Source: Microterricola viridarii (GTDB lineage Bacteria; Actinomycetota; Actinomycetes; Actinomycetales; Microbacteriaceae). Taken from it: DNA of 64,000 nucleotides. Below the pieces are notes generated by a model that was given only the letters and a program-made list of their open reading frames with translations, did not search any database and had not been told where the DNA came from. Where the stretch lies: NCBI RefSeq assembly GCF_001542775.1, contig NZ_CP014145.1, forward strand, positions 3,596,001-3,660,000. Direction: 5' to 3'. Below, in pieces: positions 26,174-34,030 of the stretch. Every line of letters begins with the position of its first letter. The stretch's first letter is position 1. Both the position numbers and the translations under genes were made by a program.

Positions 26174-27277
26174 GTGACCGAGAATTCTTACGCCGCAGCA
26201 GGCGTCGACACAGCAGCCGGCGACCTCGCGGTCGAACTCATGAAGGCGGCCGTCTCCAAGACGCATGGCCCCAACGTCCTGGGCGGTGTCGGCGGTTTCG
26301 CCGGGCTCTTCGACGTCTCCTTCCTCACCGCCTACAAGCGCCCGTTGCTGGCCACCTCCACCGACGGTGTCGGCACCAAGGTCGCCATCGCACAGGCCCT
26401 CGACAAGCACGACACGATCGGCCAGGACCTCGTGGGCATGGTCGTCGACGACATCATCGTGGTGGGCGCCAAGCCCATCTTCATGACTGACTACATCGCC
26501 TGCGGCAAGGTCGTGCCCTCGCGCATCGCCTCGATCGTCGAGGGCATCGCCAAGGCCTGCTCCGCCACCGGAACCGCCCTCGTCGGTGGCGAGACCGCAG
26601 AGCACCCCGGCCTGCTCGGGCCCGACGACTACGACGTGGCCGGCGCGGCCGTCGGCGTCGTCGAGGGTGACGCCGTGCTCGGCGCCGACCGCGTGCAGCA
26701 CGGCGACGTCGTTATCGCGATGGCCTCTTCCGGCATCCACTCCAACGGCTTCTCGCTCGTGCGCCACATCCTGGCGCAGAACAAGATCGGCTACACCGAC
26801 CACTCCAACGAGTTCGGCGGCGTCGTCGGTGAGGTGCTGCTCGAACCGACCCGCCTCTACACCGGCCCGCTCGTCAACGTGCTTGAAGACCCGGCCCTGG
26901 CCGGCAGCGTGCACTCGCTCAGCCACGTCACCGGCGGTGGCATCGCGGCCAACCTGGCCCGCGTGTTGCCCGTCGGCTCCTGGGTCGAGGTCGACCGCGC
27001 CAGCTGGTCGCCGAACAGCGTGTTCCGCGTGCTGAGCGACCTCGCCGGCACCACCCTCGAGAGCGCTGAGGGCACCTGGAACCTCGGCATCGGCATGTTC
27101 GCTGTCGTGGCAGCGGATGCCGCATCCAGCGTCGTCGCCAAGCTCGAGGCCGAGGGCATCCACTCGTGGGTCGCCGGCCGCGTCTCGACGGCGCCGCGCG
27201 ACTTCACCGGTTTCGAGCAGGGCGCCAAGGGCGTCGACGGCGGCGCCGTGCGCCTCGTTGGCAGCTACGCCGCCTAG
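26174..27277 (+). CDS. purM: Phosphoribosylformylglycinamidine cyclo-ligase
   Basis: AIR synthetase, converts FGAM to AIR with ATP; 367 residues, normal length. Motifs: SYAAAGVDTAAGDLAVE, PLLATSTDGVGTKVAIA, VDDIIVVGAKPIFMTDYIA, LVGGETAEHPG, IAMASSGIHSNGFSLVR and SHVTGGGIAANLARVLP. Start GTG 26174, preceded closely by TATAAGG. This is separate from purF by one opposite-strand gene. Confidence 0.96.
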   Translation: MTENSYAAAGVDTAAGDLAVELMKAAVSKTHGPNVLGGVGGFAGLFDVSFLTAYKRPLLATSTDGVGTKVAIAQALDKHDTIGQDLVGMVVDDIIVVGAKPIFMTDYIACGKVVPSRIASIVEGIAKACSATGTALVGGETAEHPGLLGPDDYDVAGAAVGVVEGDAVLGADRVQHGDVVIAMASSGIHSNGFSLVRHILAQNKIGYTDHSNEFGGVVGEVLLEPTRLYTGPLVNVLEDPALAGSVHSLSHVTGGGIAANLARVLPVGSWVEVDRASWSPNSVFRVLSDLAGTTLESAEGTWNLGIGMFAVVAADAASSVVAKLEAEGIHSWVAGRVSTAPRDFTGFEQGAKGVDGGAVRLVGSYAA

Positions 27278-27287
27278 ACAACCCGGC

Positions 27288-27327
27288 ACAGAAGAGCTCG
27301 GTACAGAAGAACTCGGTACAGAAGAAC
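27288..27327 (+). repeat. 15-bp tandem repeat after purM
   Basis: ACAGAAGARCTCGGT is repeated twice in full and once in part, starting 10 bases after the purM stop and running directly into the terminator hairpin. Confidence 0.8.
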
Positions 27328-27359
27328 CCGCCGGTCGCCTCGCGGCCGGCGGGTTCTTC
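27321..27359 (+). terminator. Terminator of purM
   Basis: GAAGAACCCGCCGG (27321-27334) pairs perfectly with CCGGCGGGTTCTTC (27346-27359) around an 11-base loop. Confidence 0.8.
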
Positions 27360-27400
27360 CGTCGGCGGCTCGCCGCGACCCGCAAACGGGTACACGAAAA

Positions 27401-27436
27401 GCCGTGAGCTCAGCGTCGAAACGCTGAGCTCACGGC
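27401..27436 (-). terminator. Terminator of the DUF3073 gene
   Basis: GCCGTGAGCTCAGCG (27401-27415) pairs perfectly with CGCTGAGCTCACGGC (27422-27436) around a 6-base loop. On the minus strand the stem is followed by TTTT, a classic intrinsic terminator for the gene ending at 27456. Confidence 0.88.
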
Positions 27437-27455
27437 ATCCGTTACGGAGAGAAGA

Positions 27456-27680
27456 CTAAGCGCGCTTCTGCTCGTCTTCCGTGGCGTAGGTGTCCTCGTA
27501 CTGCGTCGCCTCGTACTCAGGCCACTTGGCGAGGTCTTCGTCGAGACGATCCCCACCAGGTCGAACATCACCACTATGCGTGAGTTCGCGTTCGAGTGCA
27601 CCGTAGTTGGTGTCGGGGCTGAAGTACTTCAGCTCACGGGCTACCTTGGTGTGCTTTGCTTTTTGACGGCCGCGCCCCAT
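27456..27680 (-). CDS. DUF3073 family protein
   Basis: A 74-residue basic-then-acidic protein. The N-terminus MGRGRQKAKHTKVARELKYF is the DUF3073 signature, widespread in Actinobacteria and of unknown function. The tail is acidic (EYEATQYEDTYATEDEQ). Start ATG 27680, followed downstream by a T-run terminator. The gap of about 146 bases to the divergent monooxygenase is locally AT-rich (27730-27775) and probably holds the promoters. Confidence 0.85.
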   Translation of the reverse strand: MGRGRQKAKHTKVARELKYFSPDTNYGALERELTHSGDVRPGGDRLDEDLAKWPEYEATQYEDTYATEDEQKRA

Positions 27681-27826
27681 GCGAGACCCCCTTACGATGA
27701 CAGGCCGGTTGCTAATGATGCGCCCGGGATTTACCGATAAAAAGTATGAAAACTAACCGCCAGTTTAGCATGTAGGGTGCACAGTGCCGGTGGCCGCTTC
27801 GCAGACAGAGATTGGGACGAGGTTTG

Positions 27827-28897
27827 ATGAGATCCGACCGTGATGTGCCGGTCGTTGTCATCGGGGCAGGGCAGGCAGGGCTTGCCGTTGCGTACTATCT
27901 GCACCGCTTTGAACTTACGGCTGGTCAGGACTTTGTCGTGCTCGATCGAGGCCCGGATGCCGGCGGCGCCTGGCAGCACCGCTGGCAGAGCCTGCGGCTC
28001 GGCTCTGCCCACCGCGTGCACGACCTGCCGGGCATGGCTGAACTTGGGCTCAGTTTCGAGACTGCCGAACGCGACGTGCCGGCGCGCGCCGTCGTCTCGA
28101 ACTACTACCGACGCTACGAGGAGCACTTCCAGCTCGCGGTCGAACGCCCCGTCAGGGTGCGCTCGGTCGTGAACAGTGGCGCCGACCTGCAGGTGCACAC
28201 CGACAGTGGCTCCATCGGCACTCGCTTCGTCGTGAACGCGACGGGTACCTGGGGTGCCCCATTCATCCCGCACTACCCAGGGGCGATGGCCTTCGCCGGC
28301 CGCCACCTGCACACGGCCGACTACGTCTCGGCCGAGGACTACCGCGACAAGAACGTTCTGGTGGTCGGCGGCGGCACCTCGGCGATCGGCTTCATGCTCG
28401 AGCTGGAGGGCGTCGCGGCCAACCTGAACTGGGTCTCGCGGCGGCCGATCGACTGGATCGACACCGAGCTGCTCGACGTGGAGGCGGCTGCGGCGGCTGT
28501 CGCCGCGCAAGACCGTGCCGCGCGGGCGGGCCACCCGCTGCCCAGCATCGTCAGCGGCACCGGCGTGCCCAAGACCCGCCGCATCGCCGCGGGCATCAAC
28601 CGCGGTCTTCTGGTGGCCAAACCGATGTTCAGCGTGCTGGAGCCGGGCGGTGCGCGCTGGTCAGACGGCAGCTTCGTCCCGGCGGACGCGATCATCTGGG
28701 CGACCGGCTTCCGGCCGGAACTGCGCCACCTGGCGCCCTTGAAGCTGCGCGAATCCGCCGGCGGCGTGACCGTGGCATCCGGGGCCTCCTGGACCGACCC
28801 GCGTATCTTCCTCGCCGGCTACGGCCCACAGGCCTCGACGATCGGAGCGAGCCGGGCCGGCCGCACGATCGCCCGCCAGATCATGGCGCTGCTCTAG
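27827..28897 (+). CDS. FAD-dependent NAD(P)-binding monooxygenase-like protein
   Basis: A 356-residue flavoprotein of the CzcO/YUC-like group. FAD Rossmann motif VVVIGAGQAGLAVAYYL at the N-terminus and NADPH motif NVLVVGGGTSAIGFMLE near residue 180. GTWGAPFIPHYPG resembles the FMO/BVMO linker region, and IIWATGFRPEL is the conserved late motif. Probably oxidises a small nucleophilic or lipophilic substrate; specificity unknown. ATG 27827 is chosen because GACGAGG lies just upstream. It is not in an operon. Confidence 0.85.
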   Translation: MRSDRDVPVVVIGAGQAGLAVAYYLHRFELTAGQDFVVLDRGPDAGGAWQHRWQSLRLGSAHRVHDLPGMAELGLSFETAERDVPARAVVSNYYRRYEEHFQLAVERPVRVRSVVNSGADLQVHTDSGSIGTRFVVNATGTWGAPFIPHYPGAMAFAGRHLHTADYVSAEDYRDKNVLVVGGGTSAIGFMLELEGVAANLNWVSRRPIDWIDTELLDVEAAAAAVAAQDRAARAGHPLPSIVSGTGVPKTRRIAAGINRGLLVAKPMFSVLEPGGARWSDGSFVPADAIIWATGFRPELRHLAPLKLRESAGGVTVASGASWTDPRIFLAGYGPQASTIGASRAGRTIARQIMALL

Positions 28898-28927
28898 CCG
28901 AGCGTGCCCGCACCGCGCTGCGGCACT

Positions 28928-28973
28928 GGTGTTCACGCCGGCACGCGGTACTCCACGTGCCGGTGTGAGCACC
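28928..28973. terminator. Bidirectional terminator with 18-bp stem
   Basis: 28928-28945 (GGTGTTCACGCCGGCACG) pairs with 28956-28973 across a 10-base loop, with two G-U-type positions. It lies between the convergent monooxygenase and permease genes. Confidence 0.75.
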
Positions 28974-29010
28974 GCGTGCCGAGGCGAGCGGGTGCCGGCC
29001 GGCATCCGCC

Positions 29011-31152
29011 CTACTTGCGCTTTCTGCGGCGCGAGTTCGCCGGGCGCGAGGTCGAGGCCGGCGCGCCGGGCGGCGGCCCACCCGTTGCGGCCCCCGGTCG
29101 CGGCTGCGGGCGGCCGTTCAGCACCGTCGCGGGCGCGATCGGCTTGCGCTGCACCGGGCGCACCGGCTCGCCGCGTCGGTCCTGGCCGGGGATCGGGCGC
29201 GAGCGGCGCCCGTAGATCAGCTGGCTGGAGTCCAGCAGCCACGGCACCAGCGCGATGGTCACGCCATGCACCAGCATCAGCTTCTGCCGCACCCGGCGGG
29301 CCTTGTGGTTGTGCAGCAGCCCCTCCCACCAGTGGCCGACAATGTACTGCGGCATGTAGATCGTCGTCACCTCGGAGCCGTGCTCCACCCGGCGCGACTT
29401 CACGTACTGGATCAGCGGGTGGCTGAGGTCGCGGTAGGGCGAGCTGAGCACGCGCAGCGGCACCTGGATGTTCATGCGCACCCAGTCCTTCTTCAGCTGT
29501 TTCGTCTGCTCGTCGTCGATCGACACGTGCACGGCCTCAAGCGTCTCGTGCCGGGCGGCGATCGCGTAGTCGAGCGCCTTGAGCACGGGCTTCTGCATGT
29601 TGCCGACGAGCACGATGGCGTGGTCGCCTTGCGAGCCGAACGTGGTCGTGGGGTCGACCTCGATCTCCTTGGAGACGTCGCGGTAGTAGCGATTGACCCC
29701 GAGCATCAGCAAGAACAGGATCGGCATCATCAGGAACACGAGCCAGGCGCCATGCGTGAACTTCGTGACGGTCACCACGAGCAGAACCACGGCGGTCATG
29801 GCGGCGCCGAGGGCGTTGATGGCCAGGCCCCGCCAGATGGCACCGCGGTCGGGTTTCGGCTTCTTCAGCTCGCGCAGCCAGTGCACCACCATGCCGGTCT
29901 GGCCGAGGGTGAACGAGACGAAGACCCCGATGATGTAGAGCTGGATCAGCACGGTGAGGTTCGCCTGGAACACCGCAAGGATGACGATCGCCGCCAGCGC
30001 CAGCAGCAGCACGCCGTTCGAGTAGATCAGTCGGTCGCCGCGGGTGCTGAGCGACTTCGGCGCGTAGCCGTCTTTCGCCAGCACCGAGCCGAGCAGCGGG
30101 AAGCCGTTGAACGCCGTGTTGGCGGCGAGCAGCAGCACGAGCGCCGTCGACGCCTGGATCACGAAGAACAGGATCGAGTTGTTGCCGAACGTGGCGGCAG
30201 CCACCTGCGCCATCAGGCTGCGTTGCGGCTGGTTCTCACAGTCGGGGAATCCGACCAGGTTGCAGGCGCTCTCCGCGTAGTGCACCTGGGTGATCAGCGC
30301 GAGGGCGGTGAGGCCGGCGAACAGCACGATCGCGATGCCGCCCATCAGCACGAGGGTGCCCTGGGCGTTCTTCACCTTGGGTGCCCGGAACGCCGGAACG
30401 CCGTTCGAGATCGCCTCCACGCCGGTGAGCGCGCTGCACCCGCTGGCGAAGGAGCGCAACAGCAGCAAAATGACGGCGGCCTGCGTCAGCTGCTCGGCCT
30501 GCACGGCGTAGCCGGCCGACTCGGCCACCGGGGCGTCGCCGAACATGGTGCGCACCAGGCCGACGACGATCATCAGCGCGACGCTGCTGATGAACAGGTA
30601 GGTCGGGATGGCGAACGCGCGACTGGACTCGCTGACCCCGCGCAGGTTGACGGCGGCCAGGATGACGACGAAGACGATGGCGAGCTCGACGCGGAAGCCG
30701 TTCAGCTCCGGGATCGCCGAGATGATGTTGTCGACACCGGATGCCACAGACACGACGACGGTCATGACGTAGTCGACCAGCAGGGCGGATGCCACAACGA
30801 GGCCGGACTTCTCACCGAGGTTGCGGTTGGCCACCTCATAGTCGCCGCCGCCGGAGGGGTACGCCTTGATGAGTTGTCTATAGCTGGCCACCACGGTGAC
30901 GAGCAGCACGATGACAGCGAGCGCCACCCAGGGCGCGAAGCTGAGGAAGGCGAGCCCGCCGATCATGAGGATCATCAGCAGCTCCTGCGGCGCATAGGCC
31001 ACGGAGGAGAGCGGGTCGCTGGCAAAGATCGGCAGCGCCAGGTGCTTGGGGAGCAGCTGCCCCTCGAGCTTCTCGCTGGGGAGAGGATCCCCGATGATCC
31101 AGTGTTTTGCGGAACGCGGTTCCGCGGGTGTTGAGGGCAGGTCTTTCGTCAC
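29011..31152 (-). CDS. APC-superfamily permease, KimA-like
   Basis: A 713-residue transporter with about 12 transmembrane helices, starting near LPIFASDPLSSVAYAPQELL. YPSGGGDYEVANRNLGE and TGVEAISNGVPAFRAP are further signatures. A cytosolic domain of about 220 residues follows (VLVGNMQKPVLKALDYAIAAR onward, a USP-like fold), then a basic Pro/Arg-rich tail. This layout is that of KimA potassium-proton symporters regulated by c-di-AMP; amino-acid transport is the older annotation for the family. No riboswitch is seen in the 88 bases upstream of its start. I favour potassium uptake. Confidence 0.8.
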   Translation of the reverse strand: MTKDLPSTPAEPRSAKHWIIGDPLPSEKLEGQLLPKHLALPIFASDPLSSVAYAPQELLMILMIGGLAFLSFAPWVALAVIVLLVTVVASYRQLIKAYPSGGGDYEVANRNLGEKSGLVVASALLVDYVMTVVVSVASGVDNIISAIPELNGFRVELAIVFVVILAAVNLRGVSESSRAFAIPTYLFISSVALMIVVGLVRTMFGDAPVAESAGYAVQAEQLTQAAVILLLLRSFASGCSALTGVEAISNGVPAFRAPKVKNAQGTLVLMGGIAIVLFAGLTALALITQVHYAESACNLVGFPDCENQPQRSLMAQVAAATFGNNSILFFVIQASTALVLLLAANTAFNGFPLLGSVLAKDGYAPKSLSTRGDRLIYSNGVLLLALAAIVILAVFQANLTVLIQLYIIGVFVSFTLGQTGMVVHWLRELKKPKPDRGAIWRGLAINALGAAMTAVVLLVVTVTKFTHGAWLVFLMMPILFLLMLGVNRYYRDVSKEIEVDPTTTFGSQGDHAIVLVGNMQKPVLKALDYAIAARHETLEAVHVSIDDEQTKQLKKDWVRMNIQVPLRVLSSPYRDLSHPLIQYVKSRRVEHGSEVTTIYMPQYIVGHWWEGLLHNHKARRVRQKLMLVHGVTIALVPWLLDSSQLIYGRRSRPIPGQDRRGEPVRPVQRKPIAPATVLNGRPQPRPGAATGGPPPGAPASTSRPANSRRRKRK

Positions 31153-31240
31153 GGCTGGTCAGCCTACGCCTGCGCGCGCGAAAGGCAAGCGGTCCTCACG
31201 GAATCCTCACGGGCGCATGCGCGACGTCGTGCGGAACGGC

Positions 31241-32491
31241 CTAGGGGGCGAGTGTGCGGGCCGTGATGATGCGGCGGTACTCCGAGCCGCTCCGCTTGAG
31301 CGTGCGCCGGCCGGACTCGTCCAGGTGCACCAGCCCGGAGCAGCCCTCGTCGCTCCGCGCCGCCGCGGCCGTGTCGAGCAGTGAGCAGTAGAAGTAGCCG
31401 CGCACGTCGACGCCGGCATCGACGGCATCCAGCACCGCGCCGAGGTGGGAGTGCAGGAACTCCGCGCGCTCGGCATCGTCCACAGCGCCGTCGGGCTCGA
31501 GGGTGTCGTCGGAGGCGACGCCGTTCTCGGTCACGTACAGCTCAGCGCGGGCTGGTCCGGTGTACTCGGCCTCGACGGCGACAAGCAGCCGGCGCAGTCC
31601 GTCTGGCTGCACCTCCCAATCGACCGCGGTGAGCGGCGGCAGCGGCGCAGGCGGTGGCGGCTCGACGGCGCCGGGGGTCGGCGGGTCGCCGGCCAGCTCG
31701 CTGACGACCGCGCCGTGGTAGTAGTTGACGCCGAGCAGGTCGATCGGCTGCGCGATCTGGGCGAGGTCGCCGCTCAACACGTGCGCCTGCAGGTCGAGCC
31801 CGGCTGCGTCCTGCAGGAAGTCCTCCGGGTAGCTGCCGCGGAACAGCGGGCCGAGCGCCGCCCGGTTGAACTGGGCGTCGACGCGGCGGGCCGCATCGAG
31901 GTCGGCCGCGCTGGCCGGGTCGGCCGGGGTGGCGACGGTGAGGTTGAGCGTCACGCCGAGCCGGAGCGCGGCATCCCGTTCGCGCAGCGCCTGCACGGCC
32001 AGTCCGTGGGCGAGCAGCCGGTGGTGTGCCGTCGACGGGCCGGCGGCGAGGTCGAGCCCGCCGGGCCCCCACGGCTCGCCGAGGGTCAGCCAGACGGGCA
32101 CCCGGTCGCCCAGCGCCTCGTGCAGGCCGAGCGCGTAGTCCCGAAACCTGTATGCCGTGTCGCGGTTCGCCCAGCCGCCCTGCGCGGCGAGCGGTTCGGG
32201 CAGATCGCCCCGGTAGAGCGTGAGCCAGGGTGTGATTCCGGCGTTCAGCAGCTCATCGCAGAGCCGCCTGTATGCGTCGACGCCCCGTTGGTCCAGCGCA
32301 CCGCCGTCGGGGCAGGCGCGCGACCAGGAGCTGGAGAACCGGTATGCCGCCAGGCCGAGCTCGGTCATCAGTGCGACGTCGTCGGCCGCGCCGTCATCCT
32401 GCCCGGCGGCGGTCGCCGCACCGAACAGGAACCCGTCCGGGAAGTGGCGGGCGGTAACGGCATCTGTGTGGGGAGCCCGGAAAATGCTCAT
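31241..32491 (-). CDS. Divergent glycoside hydrolase family 1 protein
   Basis: A 416-residue TIM-barrel protein, shorter than typical GH1 (about 450-480). Both catalytic glutamates appear kept: acid/base in WLTLGEPWG (usually TLNEP) and nucleophile in LYVTENGVAS. Sites that bind the glucose unit are eroded. The N-terminal Q-IEGA motif reads TAAGQDDGAADD, the usual HWDLP reads YRGDLPEPL, and the late LLDNFEW reads SLLDTAAAARSDEG. The segment after strand 1 is deleted. It may hydrolyse an unusual glycoside or be losing function. Start ATG 32491. It stands alone, with MarR just upstream on the same strand. Confidence 0.78.
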   Translation of the reverse strand: MSIFRAPHTDAVTARHFPDGFLFGAATAAGQDDGAADDVALMTELGLAAYRFSSSWSRACPDGGALDQRGVDAYRRLCDELLNAGITPWLTLYRGDLPEPLAAQGGWANRDTAYRFRDYALGLHEALGDRVPVWLTLGEPWGPGGLDLAAGPSTAHHRLLAHGLAVQALRERDAALRLGVTLNLTVATPADPASAADLDAARRVDAQFNRAALGPLFRGSYPEDFLQDAAGLDLQAHVLSGDLAQIAQPIDLLGVNYYHGAVVSELAGDPPTPGAVEPPPPAPLPPLTAVDWEVQPDGLRRLLVAVEAEYTGPARAELYVTENGVASDDTLEPDGAVDDAERAEFLHSHLGAVLDAVDAGVDVRGYFYCSLLDTAAAARSDEGCSGLVHLDESGRRTLKRSGSEYRRIITARTLAP

Positions 32492-32561
32492 GCCCTACAT
32501 TGTTCGCCTGTTGCGTCGATTCGTACACCGCTAGATCGCGGTGCGTGCGCTGGCTTTCGGG

Positions 32562-33032
32562 CTAGGCTGCGCCGACCGCCGCGATCACGCGGGAGAGCGT
32601 CGTGCGCAGCTCGGCGAGTTCGTCGAGGCTCATGCCGAGGCGGTCGATGATCTGCGGCGGGATCTCGAGCGCCTGCTCGCGGAGGGCCCGGCCGGCATCC
32701 GTCAGCGACACGTCGAGGGCGCGCTCGTCCTGCGCGTTGCGGGCCCGGCTCACGTAGCCGATGCCTTCGAGCCGTTTCAGTAAAGGGGAGAGGGTGGCCG
32801 GCTCCAGCTGCAGGGCCTCGCCGAGGTCGCGCACGGTGCGCGGGCTGGACTGCCAGAGGGCGAGCATGACGAGGTACTGCGGGTGGGTGAGCCCGAGCGG
32901 CTCGAGGATCGGGCGGTAGGCGCCGATCACGCCGCGGGCGGCCACGGCCAGCCCGAAGCAGACCTGGCTCTCGAGCGCGAGAAGATCAACGGTTGCCGCT
33001 TCGTCCTGAGTCTTCGTCGGTGTGCTGCTCAC
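32562..33032 (-). CDS. MarR family transcriptional regulator
   Basis: A 156-residue winged-helix regulator. LGLTHPQYLVMLALWQSSPRTVRDLGEAL spans the start of the DNA-binding domain (segments THPQYLVMLAL and TVRDLGEALQLEPATLSPLL), and the wing region is GYVSRARNAQDERALDV. Start GTG 33032. Divergent from a 78-residue Cys-containing protein; a palindrome lies in the 80-bp gap. OhrR-like members sense peroxide through a conserved Cys; here one Cys is present early (ESQVCFGLAV), which fits an OhrR-type sensor, but no ohr gene is adjacent. Confidence 0.88.
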   Translation of the reverse strand: MSSTPTKTQDEAATVDLLALESQVCFGLAVAARGVIGAYRPILEPLGLTHPQYLVMLALWQSSPRTVRDLGEALQLEPATLSPLLKRLEGIGYVSRARNAQDERALDVSLTDAGRALREQALEIPPQIIDRLGMSLDELAELRTTLSRVIAAVGAA

Positions 33033-33095
33033 TCGTGTCGCCTGCCTTCGCGTTGTCTGTGTTCCATCCCCACGGTTTGATGCGCGGGGAATCAG

Positions 33096-33107
33096 TTAGT
33101 ACACTAA
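33096..33107. promoter_or_regulatory. Candidate MarR operator
   Basis: TTAGT-AC-ACTAA, inside AT-rich sequence directly upstream of the ATG at 33113 and between the divergent marR and small Cys-protein genes. The arms are perfect and the AT content contrasts with the high-GC background. Confidence 0.55.
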
Positions 33108-33112
33108 TCATT

Positions 33113-33349
33113 ATGGCACGAAGCAAAAATGACGGCACGGGCGGAAAGCTCGCAGGGCTCTTCGATCGACTCAACCGCAAACTCGTGCCGTACATCGGGC
33201 CGCCCCCGCTCGGGCCCTACAACGAGACGCCGCCGGCCGTGCCGGCGCCGCGGCTCTGCCCGCTCTGTGGCGTGGCCATGGACGAGCACGAGATCGACCG
33301 CTCGGGCGAGCGCACCCAGCTGTACTGCCCGCCCCGCGCGCAGGCGTAG
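33113..33349 (+). CDS. Small Cys-containing (zinc-ribbon-like) protein
   Basis: A 78-residue protein. The basic N-terminal half (GGKLAGLFDRLNRKLVPYIGP) is followed by a Pro-rich linker and CPLCGVAMDEHEIDRSG...QLYCP. Two Cys in CPxC, one later Cys and nearby His residues could hold one zinc. Known as a conserved actinobacterial small protein; function unknown. ATG 33113 lies only 5 bases after a palindrome, so translation may be leaderless. Divergent from marR. Confidence 0.7.
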   Translation: MARSKNDGTGGKLAGLFDRLNRKLVPYIGPPPLGPYNETPPAVPAPRLCPLCGVAMDEHEIDRSGERTQLYCPPRAQA

Positions 33350-33353
33350 CCAG

Positions 33354-33393
33354 CCGGGCAGCCTCGGCCCGCGCCCGGGCCGAGGCTGCCCGG
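33354..33393. terminator. Bidirectional terminator with 17-bp perfect stem
   Basis: CCGGGCAGCCTCGGCCC (33354-33370) pairs exactly with 33377-33393 around GCGCCC. It fills the gap between the convergent Cys-protein and padR genes. Confidence 0.85.
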
Positions 33394-33394
33394 G

Positions 33395-34030
33395 CTACTT
33401 GGTCTTCAGCAGGTCGAGCACTTCGGTGCGCACGGCGTCCAGTCGTTCCCGCAGCAGCGTTGCTGCCTCCTGGGGAACGTTCCCGCGCGCCGCCTGGGTG
33501 CGCAGCTCGGTGCGCAGCTCCTGCCGAAACTGGTTCAGCGTCAGCTCTGCATCATGCAGCGCCCTCACCGACTCCTGGTGTGCCTGCATGGTGGGGCCGG
33601 CGGATGCCGCGGCCTTTGCCGACTCCGTCTTGCCGCTCTGTCGCGCGCTTCGTGCGGCGCTGGCCAGATCGGCGCGCAGGCTGCGCATGGCGTCGTTCAC
33701 GCCGGCGCGCACCTCGTCGGCGATGCGCCGCACCGAATCGGTCATGGCCTCCTCGATCGAGTCGAGCTCGCCGCGGCGGGCCTCCAGCTCGGCGCGGCCG
33801 GCATCCGTGATCGAATACGTCGTCTTGCGTCCGTCGCTCTCCTTGCTGACCAGCCCCTCCTCCTCGAGCTTGGCCAGGCGCGGGTAGATCGTGCCGGCAC
33901 TCGGGATATAGCTGCCGCCGAAGCGGTCGCTCATGGCCTGGATCAGCTCGTAGCCGTGCCGCGGCTGCTCGGCGAGCAGCGAGAGCAGGTACAGCCGCAG
34001 GCTTCCGTGGGCGAACACCGGCGGGGTCAT
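33395..34030 (-). CDS. PadR family transcriptional regulator
   Basis: A 211-residue regulator. The N-terminal winged helix contains LRLYLLSLLAEQPRHGYELI (exact start FAHGSLRLYLL), IPSAGTIYPRLAKLEEEGLV and SDGRKTTYSITDAGRAEL, the PadR signature. The long C-terminal part is helical and probably coiled. Its ATG overlaps the stop of the upstream DUF4097 gene by 4 bases, so they form one operon. Three CGATATATCG-type palindromes upstream of that operon are its probable sites, implying autoregulation. Confidence 0.92.
   Translation of the reverse strand: MTPPVFAHGSLRLYLLSLLAEQPRHGYELIQAMSDRFGGSYIPSAGTIYPRLAKLEEEGLVSKESDGRKTTYSITDAGRAELEARRGELDSIEEAMTDSVRRIADEVRAGVNDAMRSLRADLASAARSARQSGKTESAKAAASAGPTMQAHQESVRALHDAELTLNQFRQELRTELRTQAARGNVPQEAATLLRERLDAVRTEVLDLLKTK

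Noticed and set aside
29011..31152. c-di-AMP riboswitch upstream of the KimA-like gene
   Set aside because: Only 88 bases lie upstream of the start before other annotated sequence, and no ydaO-like helices could be drawn by eye.
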